Source: Enterocloster clostridioformis (GTDB taxonomy: Bacteria; Bacillota; Clostridia; Lachnospirales; Lachnospiraceae). From it: DNA of 64,000 nt. Shown here piece after piece: positions 50,516-59,258 of the stretch (position 1 is the stretch's first letter; each line of letters opens with the position of its first letter). The stretch covers positions 4,526,001 to 4,590,000 of the forward strand of contig NZ_JAIWZC010000001.1 of NCBI RefSeq assembly GCF_020297485.1, read 5' to 3'. The position numbers and the translations under genes were made by a program. Under the pieces are notes generated by a model, which saw only the letters and a list, made by a program, of their open reading frames with translations, did no database searches and was not told the origin of the DNA.

Positions 50516-51544
50516 TTAGAGCGAGTCTAAATCAGCAGTTGCCGCTGGCTGGGTTTCGCAGCTCTCCTGCTCAGGAGCGGGTATGTCTGTGACTATGCCG
50601 TGGGCCTCATTCCACTTACGGGATACCTTGGCCAGCCAGGATACCAGCAGCGGGCAAAGCACGGCCGTGATTACCACGGCGGCAGCAGTCTGGGCAGTGG
50701 CGGTTTCCACCTGTGGCTGGAAGGATGGATCGGCCATGGCTACGGCTGTGGGCGTGGTGGTGGCCACTCCGGCCGTGGTGCCGATGGCAGCGCCCATGGG
50801 ATCCGCCTTTTTGCGGAGAGCGCTGTAGAGGAAGAAGGTGAGAAGGCCGGTGGACAGCACGGTAAGGAGGCCCAGCAGAATTCCGGAAACACCCGCTCTG
50901 AGAATATTGTTGAAGTTCATACCCGCACCCAGGGCAAAGCCGTTAAAGGGGGGAAGAAGAATCATGCCCGTGGCCAGAATTTTTCTCCACTCGTGGTCCA
51001 GATTGCCGATAATGAACCCGATAACCATGGGGATGATGCTGGCAATGATATCCGTAATTGGGAAGTTGCCCATGCCGGAGGCGCCCAATGCAATCATGGT
51101 AAAAAAGGGACCGTCGTTGAGGGCGAGAATGGAGGTGGCTCCCACGTCTGTCTCATCGCCAAATTCGCCTGCCAGGGTGGCATAGATGACGCCGTTGGAA
51201 TTGGTTACGGCTCCGATGACAGCCAGAGGCGCCAGACCCAGGAATCCTGCTTCGCCAAACAGTGCATTGAGCAGAAGTCCCAGACCAAAACCGATAAAGA
51301 ACTTAAGGGCGGTGAGGACAACGCCTTTCCACACAGTGCTGCCGGCCATTTTTACATCAATGGTGGCGCCGCTGCAGAACAGAAACAGGCCAATCAGGGT
51401 GGGGACCCCGTTCTTAAACAGGCCTGACGTAAAACCGCCGATGGTGAGGGCGTTGGGGAAAAAGGTATTCATTGCACATCCAAGGAGCAGGGGAATCACC
51501 ATCACTCCTGCCGGAAAACGCTTCATTGTCGCTAATATCCTCAT
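50516..51544 (-). CDS. kdgT: 2-keto-3-deoxygluconate permease family transporter, second copy
   Basis: This 342-residue membrane protein has about ten helices. The start RFPAGVMVIPLLLGCAMNT aligns with the KdgT at 12132. It differs in the loops and carries a longer acidic C-terminal tail. It heads a minus-strand unit with the amidohydrolase and diverges from the sigma-54 activator. Substrate is probably a sugar acid; the exact one is unknown. Confidence 0.9.
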   Translation of the reverse strand: MRILATMKRFPAGVMVIPLLLGCAMNTFFPNALTIGGFTSGLFKNGVPTLIGLFLFCSGATIDVKMAGSTVWKGVVLTALKFFIGFGLGLLLNALFGEAGFLGLAPLAVIGAVTNSNGVIYATLAGEFGDETDVGATSILALNDGPFFTMIALGASGMGNFPITDIIASIIPMVIGFIIGNLDHEWRKILATGMILLPPFNGFALGAGMNFNNILRAGVSGILLGLLTVLSTGLLTFFLYSALRKKADPMGAAIGTTAGVATTTPTAVAMADPSFQPQVETATAQTAAAVVITAVLCPLLVSWLAKVSRKWNEAHGIVTDIPAPEQESCETQPAATADLDSL

Positions 51545-51799
51545 AAATCTCTTATCCTTTCTTATTCTTTACGTGGGCTGCCATGCTCACTGGCCATATG
51601 AGCTGCGTCAGCCTCTGGTTGTTTTTACATACCATTGCAATGGTGTTGACTGATTAAAAAAGCAATTGTTGTGCCAAAAAAGTATTTGCGGGGAAAACAG
51701 AATAAAATTTTATTTAAAACGACTAAAAACGCATGGGAGAATGTGTACTATTTGCACAATAAAAAGAGGAGTAACAGATAAAAAATTGGAATATATAAA
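51545..51799. other. AT-rich divergent intergenic region, upstream part
   Basis: No gene. It carries scattered GCAAT/TTGC motifs (GCAATTGTTGTGCC near 51662, TTTGCACAAT at 51751). It leads into the phased array described next. Confidence 0.4.
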
Positions 51800-51847
51800 A
51801 TTGCACATAAATTGCGATTTAGCAATTAAATGCAATTTAATGATTGC
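51800..51847. promoter_or_regulatory. Helically phased ATTGC/GCAAT array over the activator promoter
   Basis: Five 5-base half-sites occur: ATTGC at 51800, 51811 and 51843, and GCAAT at 51822 and 51832. Start-to-start spacings are 11, 11, 10 and 11 bases. Sites 2 and 3 form the palindrome AATTGC-GATTTA-GCAATT (51810-51827). A likely promoter ATGCAA (51830-51835)-17-TACAAT (51853-51858) overlaps sites 4 and 5. Confidence 0.6.
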
Positions 51848-51894
51848 GAAAATACAATATGTGGGATAATATGGACAATGGGAGGTGGGTGAGT

Positions 51895-53856
51895 GTGATT
51901 AAAATTGTATTTTTTGCACCATATCCGGACATTCTGCCTGTCATTGAGCAGGTGTTCCGGGAACGGCCTGAGTCGGAAGCCATCCGGTATGAGGTAATTC
52001 AGGATTATTACAATAACACACTGGAACAGGTGGAGGCGGACGTGGTCATAGCCAGGGGATTTACGGCCCATACCCTGAAGCGCAGGAACATTCCATGCGC
52101 GGAGCTTAAATCCACGGGATACGACGTAATGAAGGCGGTCAATCAATGTATGCAGAAGGGGAATATTGAGAGGATTGCCGTGGTGGGCGCTTTCAATATG
52201 GTGTATGGGGCGGAGCAGATGTGCCACCTGTATCCGAATCTGGGGCTGGGCTGCTATGCGGAGGACGATGAAACCAAGCTGGAGATGGCGGTGCACCAGG
52301 CCCTGAAGGACGGAAACCAGGCCATTGTGGGGGGATATTCCACGGTTCAGATTGCAGAGCGCCTGGGGGTGCCGGCCGCCATGATCCATTCAGGAATCGA
52401 GGCGGTAAACCATGCCATTTCAGAGGCTATAGCAGTGGCCCATCTCACCCGGTATGAGAGACAGAAAAGGGATGAGATAGCAAATATCATGAACTATTCC
52501 TTCCAGGGGATCATTTCCGTCAACAGGAAGGGAATCATAACCCTTGCCAATACATGCTGCTATACATATATGAAGGACAGGAAGACTTCGCTGGCAGGAG
52601 AGCATATAAAGGACTTTTTTCCGGATATTGATTTTGACAGTGTTATCAGGGACAAACAGAAAATCCTGTCAGAGGTGTGCAGGTTCGGAGGAAAACAGGT
52701 GCTGGTCAATTGTGTGCCGGTGGCCGGTGACTCGGAGGAGTTCGGCTGCGTGCTCACCTTCCAGGGAACGGAACAGATACAGGCGGAGGAGGGGAAACTG
52801 CGCAAGCGGATGCATTCGGACGGCTTTACGGCCAAGTACGATTTTTCCCACATACTTTACAGGGACAGCTGCATGGAGGCGGTTATCAGCCAGGCTGTGA
52901 AATTCAGCTATTCGGATTCCAACATACTGATATATGGGGAGACAGGGACGGGAAAGGAATTGTTTGCCCAGAGCATTCATAACTCCAGCCGCAGAAGAAA
53001 GGGGCCTTTTGTGGCGATTAACTGCGCGGCCTTGCCGGAGAACCTGTTGGAGAGCGAGCTTTTTGGCTATGTGGAAGGGGCCTTTACCGGAGCGTCCAAG
53101 GGCGGGAAAATGGGATTTTTCGAGATTGCCCACAAGGGGACTATTTTTCTGGATGAGATAGGCGACATTTCACCAAAGCTGCAGAGCCGCCTCCTGAGGG
53201 TCATACAGGAAAGGGAAATCATCCGGCTGGGCAATGATACGGTGATTCCCATTGATGTGCGCGTTATCTGCGCTACCAACAGGAATTTGAAGAAGGAAGT
53301 GGCCCGGGGGAGCTTCAGGGAGGATTTGCTGTATCGTCTGGATGTGCTTGAACTTAATCTTCCGCCCCTCAGAAAACGGAAACAGGACATCCTGTATCTG
53401 GCGGACCGGATGGTGCGTTTTGAACACGAGCGCACAGGAAGCAGACTGGAAGCAATATCACAGGAGGGCAGGGAACTTCTGATGCGCTATGGCTGGCCGG
53501 GTAATGTGAGGGAAATGCGCAATTTCTGTGAGCGTATCTGCATTCTCTGCGAGAAAACAAGGGCAGGGGCCGAGGACGTACTCCAGGCCCTTCCGGGAGA
53601 GTGGGAGCATGGGGAAACGGCAGACAGCCGGCATGCAGACGGCGGTTTTGGCAGCACATGTTTTCAGGCGTCCGGAAATCATGTGACGGCATCGGCCGCG
53701 GGCTGCCGCGCCCCCCGCCTGGAGGATGCGCAGAGGCAGGCGGTGGAGGATGCCCTTGAGCTGTGCGGTTATCACAGGGGCAGGACGGCCGCGTATCTGG
53801 GAATTGATAAGAGTACTCTGTGGAGGAAAATGAAAAAATATGGTATTGAGGGGTAG
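51895..53856 (+). CDS. Sigma-54-dependent activator with PrpR-type sensor
   Basis: This 653-residue enhancer-binding protein has a PrpR_N-like sensor (VFFAPYPDILPVIEQVF, IARGFTAHTLKRRN, IPCAELKSTGYDVM) and a PAS domain (SFQGIISVNRKGIITLAN). The AAA+ domain is complete: Walker A GETGTGKE, GAFTGA in GYVEGAFTGASKGGKMG, Walker B TIFLDEIGD, and FREDLLYRLDV. A Fis-type helix-turn-helix ends it (CGYHRGRTAAYLGIDKSTLWRK). GTG at 51895 is chosen because GGGAGG lies 8 bases upstream and gives a normal N-terminus. Two consensus sigma-54 promoters lie downstream at 54101 and 58322. Confidence 0.92.
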   Translation: MIKIVFFAPYPDILPVIEQVFRERPESEAIRYEVIQDYYNNTLEQVEADVVIARGFTAHTLKRRNIPCAELKSTGYDVMKAVNQCMQKGNIERIAVVGAFNMVYGAEQMCHLYPNLGLGCYAEDDETKLEMAVHQALKDGNQAIVGGYSTVQIAERLGVPAAMIHSGIEAVNHAISEAIAVAHLTRYERQKRDEIANIMNYSFQGIISVNRKGIITLANTCCYTYMKDRKTSLAGEHIKDFFPDIDFDSVIRDKQKILSEVCRFGGKQVLVNCVPVAGDSEEFGCVLTFQGTEQIQAEEGKLRKRMHSDGFTAKYDFSHILYRDSCMEAVISQAVKFSYSDSNILIYGETGTGKELFAQSIHNSSRRRKGPFVAINCAALPENLLESELFGYVEGAFTGASKGGKMGFFEIAHKGTIFLDEIGDISPKLQSRLLRVIQEREIIRLGNDTVIPIDVRVICATNRNLKKEVARGSFREDLLYRLDVLELNLPPLRKRKQDILYLADRMVRFEHERTGSRLEAISQEGRELLMRYGWPGNVREMRNFCERICILCEKTRAGAEDVLQALPGEWEHGETADSRHADGGFGSTCFQASGNHVTASAAGCRAPRLEDAQRQAVEDALELCGYHRGRTAAYLGIDKSTLWRKMKKYGIEG

Positions 53857-54100
53857 GCGGATGACAAGGAACGCCAGGTACAAGGAATGCAAGGGACAAG
53901 GTATGATTTGGAACAGAGAAACATTATGAAACAAAAATACATTATGAAACAAAAATAAAACGTGTTAGAGATAATGAAACATTTATGCCGTGAAAAGTAC
54001 GGATACATACGGGGATAAATGATAGTGGTATATGCAAAATGCATAACGTAAATAAAGGATTCCCGGAAGTAAAATATAAAAAACCTTCTTCCTGAAAAGT
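53857..54100. other. Gene-free stretch with candidate enhancer sites upstream of the sigma-54 promoter
   Basis: No gene. It holds a tandem 18-base repeat (53922-53957), a third ATGAAACA at 53974-53981, and a perfect palindrome TATGCA-AAA-TGCATA at 54031-54045. All lie 55 to 180 bases upstream of the sigma-54 promoter, the usual enhancer distance. Confidence 0.5.
53922..53957 (+). repeat. Tandem 18-base repeat (two copies), candidate activator-binding site
   Basis: CATTATGAAACAAAAATA occurs exactly twice in tandem (53922-53939 and 53940-53957). The core ATGAAACA recurs at 53974. Confidence 0.7.
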
Positions 54101-54117
54101 TTGGCACGCTTTTTGCT
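54101..54117 (+). promoter_or_regulatory. Sigma-54 (-24/-12) promoter upstream of pdxA-tctBAC
   Basis: TTGGCACGCTTTTTGCT: the -24 GG (54103-54104) and -12 GC (54115-54116) are 12 bases apart, matching the YTGGCACG-N4-TTGC consensus. The pdxA start lies about 55 bases downstream. Confidence 0.9.
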
Positions 54118-54171
54118 TTTAATACAGGCATAAGTCAAGAGCAGAAATAAAAACCAAAAATAGAAGGAAGG

Positions 54172-55188
54172 ATGATTTTTTTTATGAGCGGTAAACCAAT
54201 TTTAGGAATCTTATTAGGAGATGCGGCCGGCGTAGGGCCGGAAATTATTGTCAAGCTGGCAGCTTCCAGGTTTTACGATGAGTACTGCCGTCCGGTGGTA
54301 ATAGGAGATGTCAGGGTATTTGAGAGAGGCGCCAGGATATGCGGTCTGGAAATCCCGGTGCAGGTCGTAAATAAGGTGGAGGAAGCGGACTGGACCAAGG
54401 GTATGCCTGTCCTGGACCAAAGGGACGTGGACCCTGAGCAGGTTCCGTTTGCAAACATCAGCATAGAAAGCGGGCGCGCCTGCCTGAATATGTTGAAAAC
54501 AGCCATTGAGCTTTACCAGGCCGGCAGGATTGACGGGTTCTGCTTTGCTCCGTTAAATAAGCAGGCGATGATTCAGGCCGGGTGTCCTTTTGAGAGTGAG
54601 CACCATTATATGGCCCACCTCTTTGGTCACACGGATCCATTTGGGGAAATCAATGTATTGGGAGATCTGTGGACCACCAGGACAACCAGCCATATTCCGA
54701 TCAGCAAGGTCAGCGAGAGCCTGACAGTGGATACCATCATGAGAGCCATAAGACTGGCAAACGTATCTCTTAAGAATTCCGGCATTGAGAAGCCGAGGCT
54801 TGCCCTGGCTGCCCTGAATCCCCACTGCGGCGAGGGCGGAAAATGCGGCAGGGAGGAAATTGATGTGATTGCGCCTGCCATTGAAAAGGCCAGGGAAATG
54901 GGAATTGACGCTGACGGACCGTTCCCGTCCGATATTCTGTTCATCAAGGCATTTAACGGGGAATTTGACGGAGTGGTGACCATGTATCACGACCAGGGCC
55001 AGATTGCGCTTAAGCTGAAGGGATTTGACCAGGGAATCACCATTGCTGGAGGTCTTCCGGCGCCAATCGTCACATGCGCCCATGGTACGGCCTATGATAT
55101 TGCCGGAAAGGGAGTTGTCAAGACTTCGGCATTTGAGAATGCGGTCAAGATGGCTGCCAAGATGGCTGCCCATCTGAAAGGCTGCTGA
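54172..55188 (+). CDS. pdxA: PdxA-family 4-phospho-hydroxyacid dehydrogenase, second copy
   Basis: This protein (338 residues from 54172, or 334 from the ATG at 54184) has PILGILLGDAAGVGPEIIVK, where the usual GDPAG is GDAAG. The metal histidines lie in the HHYMAHLFGHTD, LNPHCGEGG and TMYHDQGQIALK regions, and CAHGTAYDIAGKG is near the end. It is the first gene behind the sigma-54 promoter at 54101, followed by tctB, tctA and tctC. Location with a tricarboxylate-type importer argues for sugar-acid catabolism rather than vitamin B6 synthesis. No DUF1537 kinase is seen in this unit. Confidence 0.88.
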   Translation: MIFFMSGKPILGILLGDAAGVGPEIIVKLAASRFYDEYCRPVVIGDVRVFERGARICGLEIPVQVVNKVEEADWTKGMPVLDQRDVDPEQVPFANISIESGRACLNMLKTAIELYQAGRIDGFCFAPLNKQAMIQAGCPFESEHHYMAHLFGHTDPFGEINVLGDLWTTRTTSHIPISKVSESLTVDTIMRAIRLANVSLKNSGIEKPRLALAALNPHCGEGGKCGREEIDVIAPAIEKAREMGIDADGPFPSDILFIKAFNGEFDGVVTMYHDQGQIALKLKGFDQGITIAGGLPAPIVTCAHGTAYDIAGKGVVKTSAFENAVKMAAKMAAHLKGC

Positions 55189-55206
55189 TAAAAGGGAGGG
55201 GTTTAC

Positions 55207-55656
55207 ATGAAAAAAATAGGTACAAAGCAGATTGTACCCTTGGTGTTGGCGGCATTTGCTGTGGTATTTGCCGTGGTTGGTTTTACACAGCTGGGGTTCT
55301 GGAAGGATGTGGACGGGCCTCAGCCCGGTTTCTTCCCGGCCATCATGGCGATTGTCATGTTCCTGGCCAGCATGGCTTCCTTCTTCCGGTCCCTGAAGGA
55401 AGAGAAGGCCGCCAAGTATGAGCGGGATGAGATGACGGTGATAGCAGGGGGAGCGGGAATCATAGCAGGTTCCTTTATTATAGGTTTGCTGCCCAGCTGC
55501 TACTTGTTCGTGATACTGTGGCTGAAGGTGTTTGAGAAAACCGGATGGAAGGAGACCCTCATTGTCCTTGCTGTCTGTATGGCCATTTCCATCGGCGTGT
55601 TCCGGCTGTGGCTGGGAGTCCATTTTCCGATGGGGCTTTTTGAAGCATTCTTGTAG
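55207..55656 (+). CDS. tctB: Tripartite tricarboxylate transporter small membrane subunit TctB
   Basis: This 149-residue protein has four predicted membrane helices. The segment FWKDVDGPQPGFFPAIMAIVMF is the TctB signature. It partners with TctA to form the secondary carrier. It begins 18 bases after pdxA and is followed by tctA after 15 bases. Confidence 0.88.
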   Translation: MKKIGTKQIVPLVLAAFAVVFAVVGFTQLGFWKDVDGPQPGFFPAIMAIVMFLASMASFFRSLKEEKAAKYERDEMTVIAGGAGIIAGSFIIGLLPSCYLFVILWLKVFEKTGWKETLIVLAVCMAISIGVFRLWLGVHFPMGLFEAFL

Positions 55657-55671
55657 AAGGGGGTAAACAAA

Positions 55672-57174
55672 ATGGAAAATATTCAACTGTTAATGCATGG
55701 CTTCTCCACGCTGTTTACCTTCAGCAATGTGGGAGCCGCCCTTTTGGGAGCGGTTCTGGGCCTTGTAGTGGGGGCGATGCCCGGTATCGGAAGTCTGGCC
55801 GGTGTGGCCCTGCTGCTCCCGCTGACTTACAAGTTTAACCCGACCACTGCCATCATCATGCTGGGAGCCCTATATTACTCCAATATGTATGGCGGTGCGT
55901 TCAGCGCGATCCTGTTAAATATTCCGGGAGATTCACCGGCCATCTGCACGGCTATGGACGGCTACCCAATGGCCTCCAAAAAGAAGCGTCCCGGGCAGGC
56001 GCTGTTTACGGCTAATATGGCCTCCTTTATCGGGGGAACCATCGGTATCATCATCCTGACCTTTACAGGTCCTGCACTGGCGGATATCGGCCTTAAGTTC
56101 GGCCCCTCTGAGATGACAGCCCTTCTTCTTATCGCCATGACATCCATCAGCTGGCTGGTGGGGGAGAATCCCATCAAAGGCGTGGTGATTACCATGCTGG
56201 GTATCCTGCTGGCAAGCATTGGCATGGACACCCTGTCGGGTTCGCCCAGATATGATTTTGGCAGCATGTATCTGCTGGGAGGCATTCCCTTTACGCCGTT
56301 CATTATCGGTACAGTGGGCTTTTCACAGGTCATTAAACTGGTCATGGAGCGCGGCAATGAGGTAAAATCAGAGCCTCACATGAAGCTCACCATTCGCGGA
56401 AGCCTTCTGACAAAGCATGATTTCAAACGTCTGCTGCCGCCTGCCCTGCGATCCGGCGTCATGGGAACCTTTGTGGGCGTGCTTCCGGGAGCAGGGGCAA
56501 CCACCGGCGCTTTTATGGGTTATGCGGCCCAGAAGAAGTTCAAGAACGAGGAAGAGCTGGGAACCGGAGCCATAGAAGGCATTGCGGCCAGCGAGGCCGC
56601 AAATAATGCGGCCGCTGCAGGCGCATTTGCTCCGCTTTTGGCCCTGGGCATACCGGGAAGCGGCACAGGCGCAGTGCTTTTAGGCGGTCTGATGATGTGG
56701 GGACTCAATCCGGGACCTCTCCTGTTTACCAATGAACCGGAATTCACGTGGGGCCTCATTGCATCCCTGTTCCTCTCCAATATATTTGCACTGGTAGTGG
56801 CAATCGGCGTTATTCCGTTCCTGATTCAGATATTGTCCGTGCCTGTAAAGTACATGATTCCTATTATCACCATTGTGTGTGTGGTAGGGTCCTACAGCTC
56901 CAGCTATTCCATGTATGGCGTGCTGATTATGTTTTTGTCAGGCATACTGGGATATCTGCTGGTGAAGAATGATTATCCCACGGCTCCCATGCTTTTATCC
57001 TTTGTGCTTGCAAAGCTGCTGGAGTCCAATATGCGAAAGGCATTTATCATATCGGGGGGAAGCCTGAGCATTTTCTTCACAAGACCCATTACATGTGTGC
57101 TGATGCTGATTTTCCTGGCGTTTATCTGCACGCCTGTAATAAAGGCCATCCTTAGAAAGGCAAAGGAAAAATAA
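55672..57174 (+). CDS. tctA: Tripartite tricarboxylate transporter large membrane subunit TctA
   Basis: This 500-residue membrane protein has about 11-12 helices. Signatures are VVGAMPGIGSLAGVALLLP, YYSNMYGGAFSAILLNIPGD and VGVLPGAGATTGAFMGY. TctA drives solute uptake by ion symport with the TctC binding protein. Family members carry citrate, tartrate, terephthalate and other acids. The operon points to a sugar acid. Confidence 0.95.
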   Translation: MENIQLLMHGFSTLFTFSNVGAALLGAVLGLVVGAMPGIGSLAGVALLLPLTYKFNPTTAIIMLGALYYSNMYGGAFSAILLNIPGDSPAICTAMDGYPMASKKKRPGQALFTANMASFIGGTIGIIILTFTGPALADIGLKFGPSEMTALLLIAMTSISWLVGENPIKGVVITMLGILLASIGMDTLSGSPRYDFGSMYLLGGIPFTPFIIGTVGFSQVIKLVMERGNEVKSEPHMKLTIRGSLLTKHDFKRLLPPALRSGVMGTFVGVLPGAGATTGAFMGYAAQKKFKNEEELGTGAIEGIAASEAANNAAAAGAFAPLLALGIPGSGTGAVLLGGLMMWGLNPGPLLFTNEPEFTWGLIASLFLSNIFALVVAIGVIPFLIQILSVPVKYMIPIITIVCVVGSYSSSYSMYGVLIMFLSGILGYLLVKNDYPTAPMLLSFVLAKLLESNMRKAFIISGGSLSIFFTRPITCVLMLIFLAFICTPVIKAILRKAKEK

Positions 57175-57240
57175 AATAATAAAGGTAACATGCAGATTTG
57201 TTCATACATTTATGAACATGGATTGAGGAGGTATTTAATA

Positions 57241-58233
57241 ATGAAGAAAAGAAGTATTGTAATGGCAATGGCAGCTCTTATGGCAGTATCAGCAGTAACC
57301 GGGTGTGCGGGCAAGGCAGTCAGCAGCGACAGCACATTTACACCAAAGGAAACCATTAACTGGACCGTTACGTCCAGTCCGGGCGGCGGCAGCGATATCT
57401 ATACACGAATGATATCCGATATCATGACAAAGGAAAACCTTGTCAATGGACAGCCCATCATTGTCACCAATAAAACGGACGGAAGCGGTGAAATCGGCAG
57501 AAACGAAGTGGCTGCCACCAAGGGAAGCAAGGCTGACTATACCCTACTCACATTTAACAGCGGCGATTTAATGCCCATGGTCCAGAATACAAAAAACCGT
57601 TCTTCCAATTTCCGTATCCTGGCTATTATGGCTGTTGACAAGCAGCTTATTTTCAAGGGAGAGCAGACAAAGTATGCTGATTTCAAGGAGGCAATCGAGG
57701 CTGCCAAGAATGGTACAAAGATCGTCATCGGCGGGTCCAAGGGAGATGATATCGCTACCTATGATGCCATGCTGGAGGAAATTGGAATCAGCAAGGACGT
57801 GATGTCCTATATCACCTATGATTCCACCGGCGACGCCATCACGGCAGCCCTGGGCGGCCATGTGGAATTTGTTATCTCCAAGCCCGCGGCTGCTTCTGAG
57901 TACGTGACGGCCGGTTCTCTCATTCCTGTGCTGGCACTGTCCACGGAGCGGTACACCGGTAATCTGGCAGACGCCCCTACGCTGAGCGAAATCGGAGACT
58001 ATGAAAATGTGGAAGTCCCTGTATGGCGCGGCGTGGCAGCCCCTGCGGCCATGAGCGATGCCGCGGCCGCTTACTGGAGCGGTCAGCTGGGCAAGGTGGC
58101 TGAGACCGATACATGGAAGAATGATTATCTGGAAAAGAACAAACTGATTGGCAACTATATGGATACTGCCGCCGCAACGGAATACGTGACAACCTATGAA
58201 AAGGACTACATGACTGCCAACGGAATCCAGTAA
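57241..58233 (+). CDS. tctC: Tripartite tricarboxylate transporter substrate-binding lipoprotein TctC (Bug family)
   Basis: This 330-residue lipoprotein has a signal ending in AVTGC (lipobox) and a Bug/TctC domain starting INWTVTSSPGGGSDIYTRM; the GGGSD loop binds the ligand carboxylate in relatives. The start at 57241 follows GAGGAGG with 9-base spacing. It ends the first sigma-54 unit; its stop codon lies just after a 13-base repeat that recurs 40 bases downstream. Confidence 0.92.
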   Translation: MKKRSIVMAMAALMAVSAVTGCAGKAVSSDSTFTPKETINWTVTSSPGGGSDIYTRMISDIMTKENLVNGQPIIVTNKTDGSGEIGRNEVAATKGSKADYTLLTFNSGDLMPMVQNTKNRSSNFRILAIMAVDKQLIFKGEQTKYADFKEAIEAAKNGTKIVIGGSKGDDIATYDAMLEEIGISKDVMSYITYDSTGDAITAALGGHVEFVISKPAAASEYVTAGSLIPVLALSTERYTGNLADAPTLSEIGDYENVEVPVWRGVAAPAAMSDAAAAYWSGQLGKVAETDTWKNDYLEKNKLIGNYMDTAAATEYVTTYEKDYMTANGIQ

Positions 58234-58279
58234 ATGCGGCTCAAACACGGCTGATGCATTAGAAAACCAGTAAATGCGG
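58227..58279 (+). repeat. Direct repeat upstream of the second sigma-54 promoter, candidate enhancer
   Basis: CCAGTAAATGCGG occurs at 58227-58239 and exactly again at 58267-58279, 40 bases apart (near four helical turns). The second lies 43 bases before the promoter. The first overlaps the tctC stop. Confidence 0.6.
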
Positions 58280-58321
58280 GAGAGGACCGGAACGGGACAT
58301 ATGGGAATCGGATCCGTACCC

Positions 58322-58338
58322 TTGGCACGGTTTTTGCT
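58322..58338 (+). promoter_or_regulatory. Sigma-54 (-24/-12) promoter of the isomerase/transketolase operon
   Basis: TTGGCACGGTTTTTGCT: GG (58324-58325) and GC (58336-58337) are 12 bases apart. It differs from the 54101 promoter at a single base (GGTTT versus GCTTT). The next gene starts 35 bases downstream. Confidence 0.9.
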
Positions 58339-58373
58339 TGTTAATAAGACAAAGCACTGAAGGAGGTTTGGAT

Positions 58374-59210
58374 ATGAAACTATGTTATCAGGTAGCAACA
58401 CCGGATGTGGCAATTGCTGATTCAGTGACAGCATACCAGGGAAGCCTGGAGAAGAGCTTCGGGGACCTGGGAAGGCTGGGATATGACGGGGTGGAACTGA
58501 TGACCCTGAATCCGGGGGAGCTGGACTGGAATGAAGTAAAGGAAACAGCTGAAAAGAACGGGTTGTCTGTTGTGCTGGTATGTACAGGGGAAATCTTCGG
58601 GCAGCTGGGGTTAAGCTACACAAACCCCAGGGAGGAGATTCGCAGGGAGGCCATCCGCAGGAGCAGGGAAATCATTGATTTTGCAGGATTTCTGGGAGCC
58701 AATATCAATATTGGACGTGTGAGAGGCCAGTACTGCAGCGAACTTTCCAGAGAAGAGACCGAAAATCTGGCAGTGGAGGCATTCAGGGAGCTGGCCGACT
58801 ACGGGGCGCCGAAGAACGTGAAAATTGCCCTGGAGACAGTGACCATTATGCAGACGAATTTTATCAATACTCTGGCAGAGGGGGCTGCCATGGTGGACCG
58901 TGTGGACCGCCCCAATTTCCGGCTGATGATGGATATTTTCCATCTGAATCTGGAGGAGAAGGACATCTATGAGGCCATCCGCAGGTACAGCCCCTACAAT
59001 ATCCATGTACACCTGGCAGACAACAACAGACGGTATCCGGGCCACTGCGGACTGGATTTTGAGAAGATTCTTACCACCTTTAAGGAATGCGGATATGACG
59101 GCAATTTCTGTACGGAAATCTTCCAGATTCCTTCCATGGAGGAGGCCGCAGCGGGCGCTATCCGGCATTTAAGGCCCATTGCGGACCGGGTTTACGGACG
59201 GAAGGTCTGA
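58374..59210 (+). CDS. Sugar phosphate isomerase/epimerase family TIM-barrel protein
   Basis: This 278-residue AP-endonuclease-2-type TIM barrel has candidate metal ligands: Glu in KIALETVTI, Asp in MMDIFHLNL, His in VHLADNNRR and Glu in CTEIFQI. KSFGDLGRLGYDGVEL is the usual early motif. Members isomerise, epimerise or decarboxylate keto-sugars and sugar acids. It starts after AAGGAGG and is the first gene behind the second sigma-54 promoter. Confidence 0.88.
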   Translation: MKLCYQVATPDVAIADSVTAYQGSLEKSFGDLGRLGYDGVELMTLNPGELDWNEVKETAEKNGLSVVLVCTGEIFGQLGLSYTNPREEIRREAIRRSREIIDFAGFLGANINIGRVRGQYCSELSREETENLAVEAFRELADYGAPKNVKIALETVTIMQTNFINTLAEGAAMVDRVDRPNFRLMMDIFHLNLEEKDIYEAIRRYSPYNIHVHLADNNRRYPGHCGLDFEKILTTFKECGYDGNFCTEIFQIPSMEEAAAGAIRHLRPIADRVYGRKV

Positions 59211-59258
59211 TGCGGGAAACATTGGAAGAACACACATGGAAGAACACGGGAGGGAACA

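Noticed and set aside
54553..55686. 377-codon minus-strand frame opposite pdxA/tctB
   Set aside because: It is antisense to two well-supported genes and lacks any family motif.
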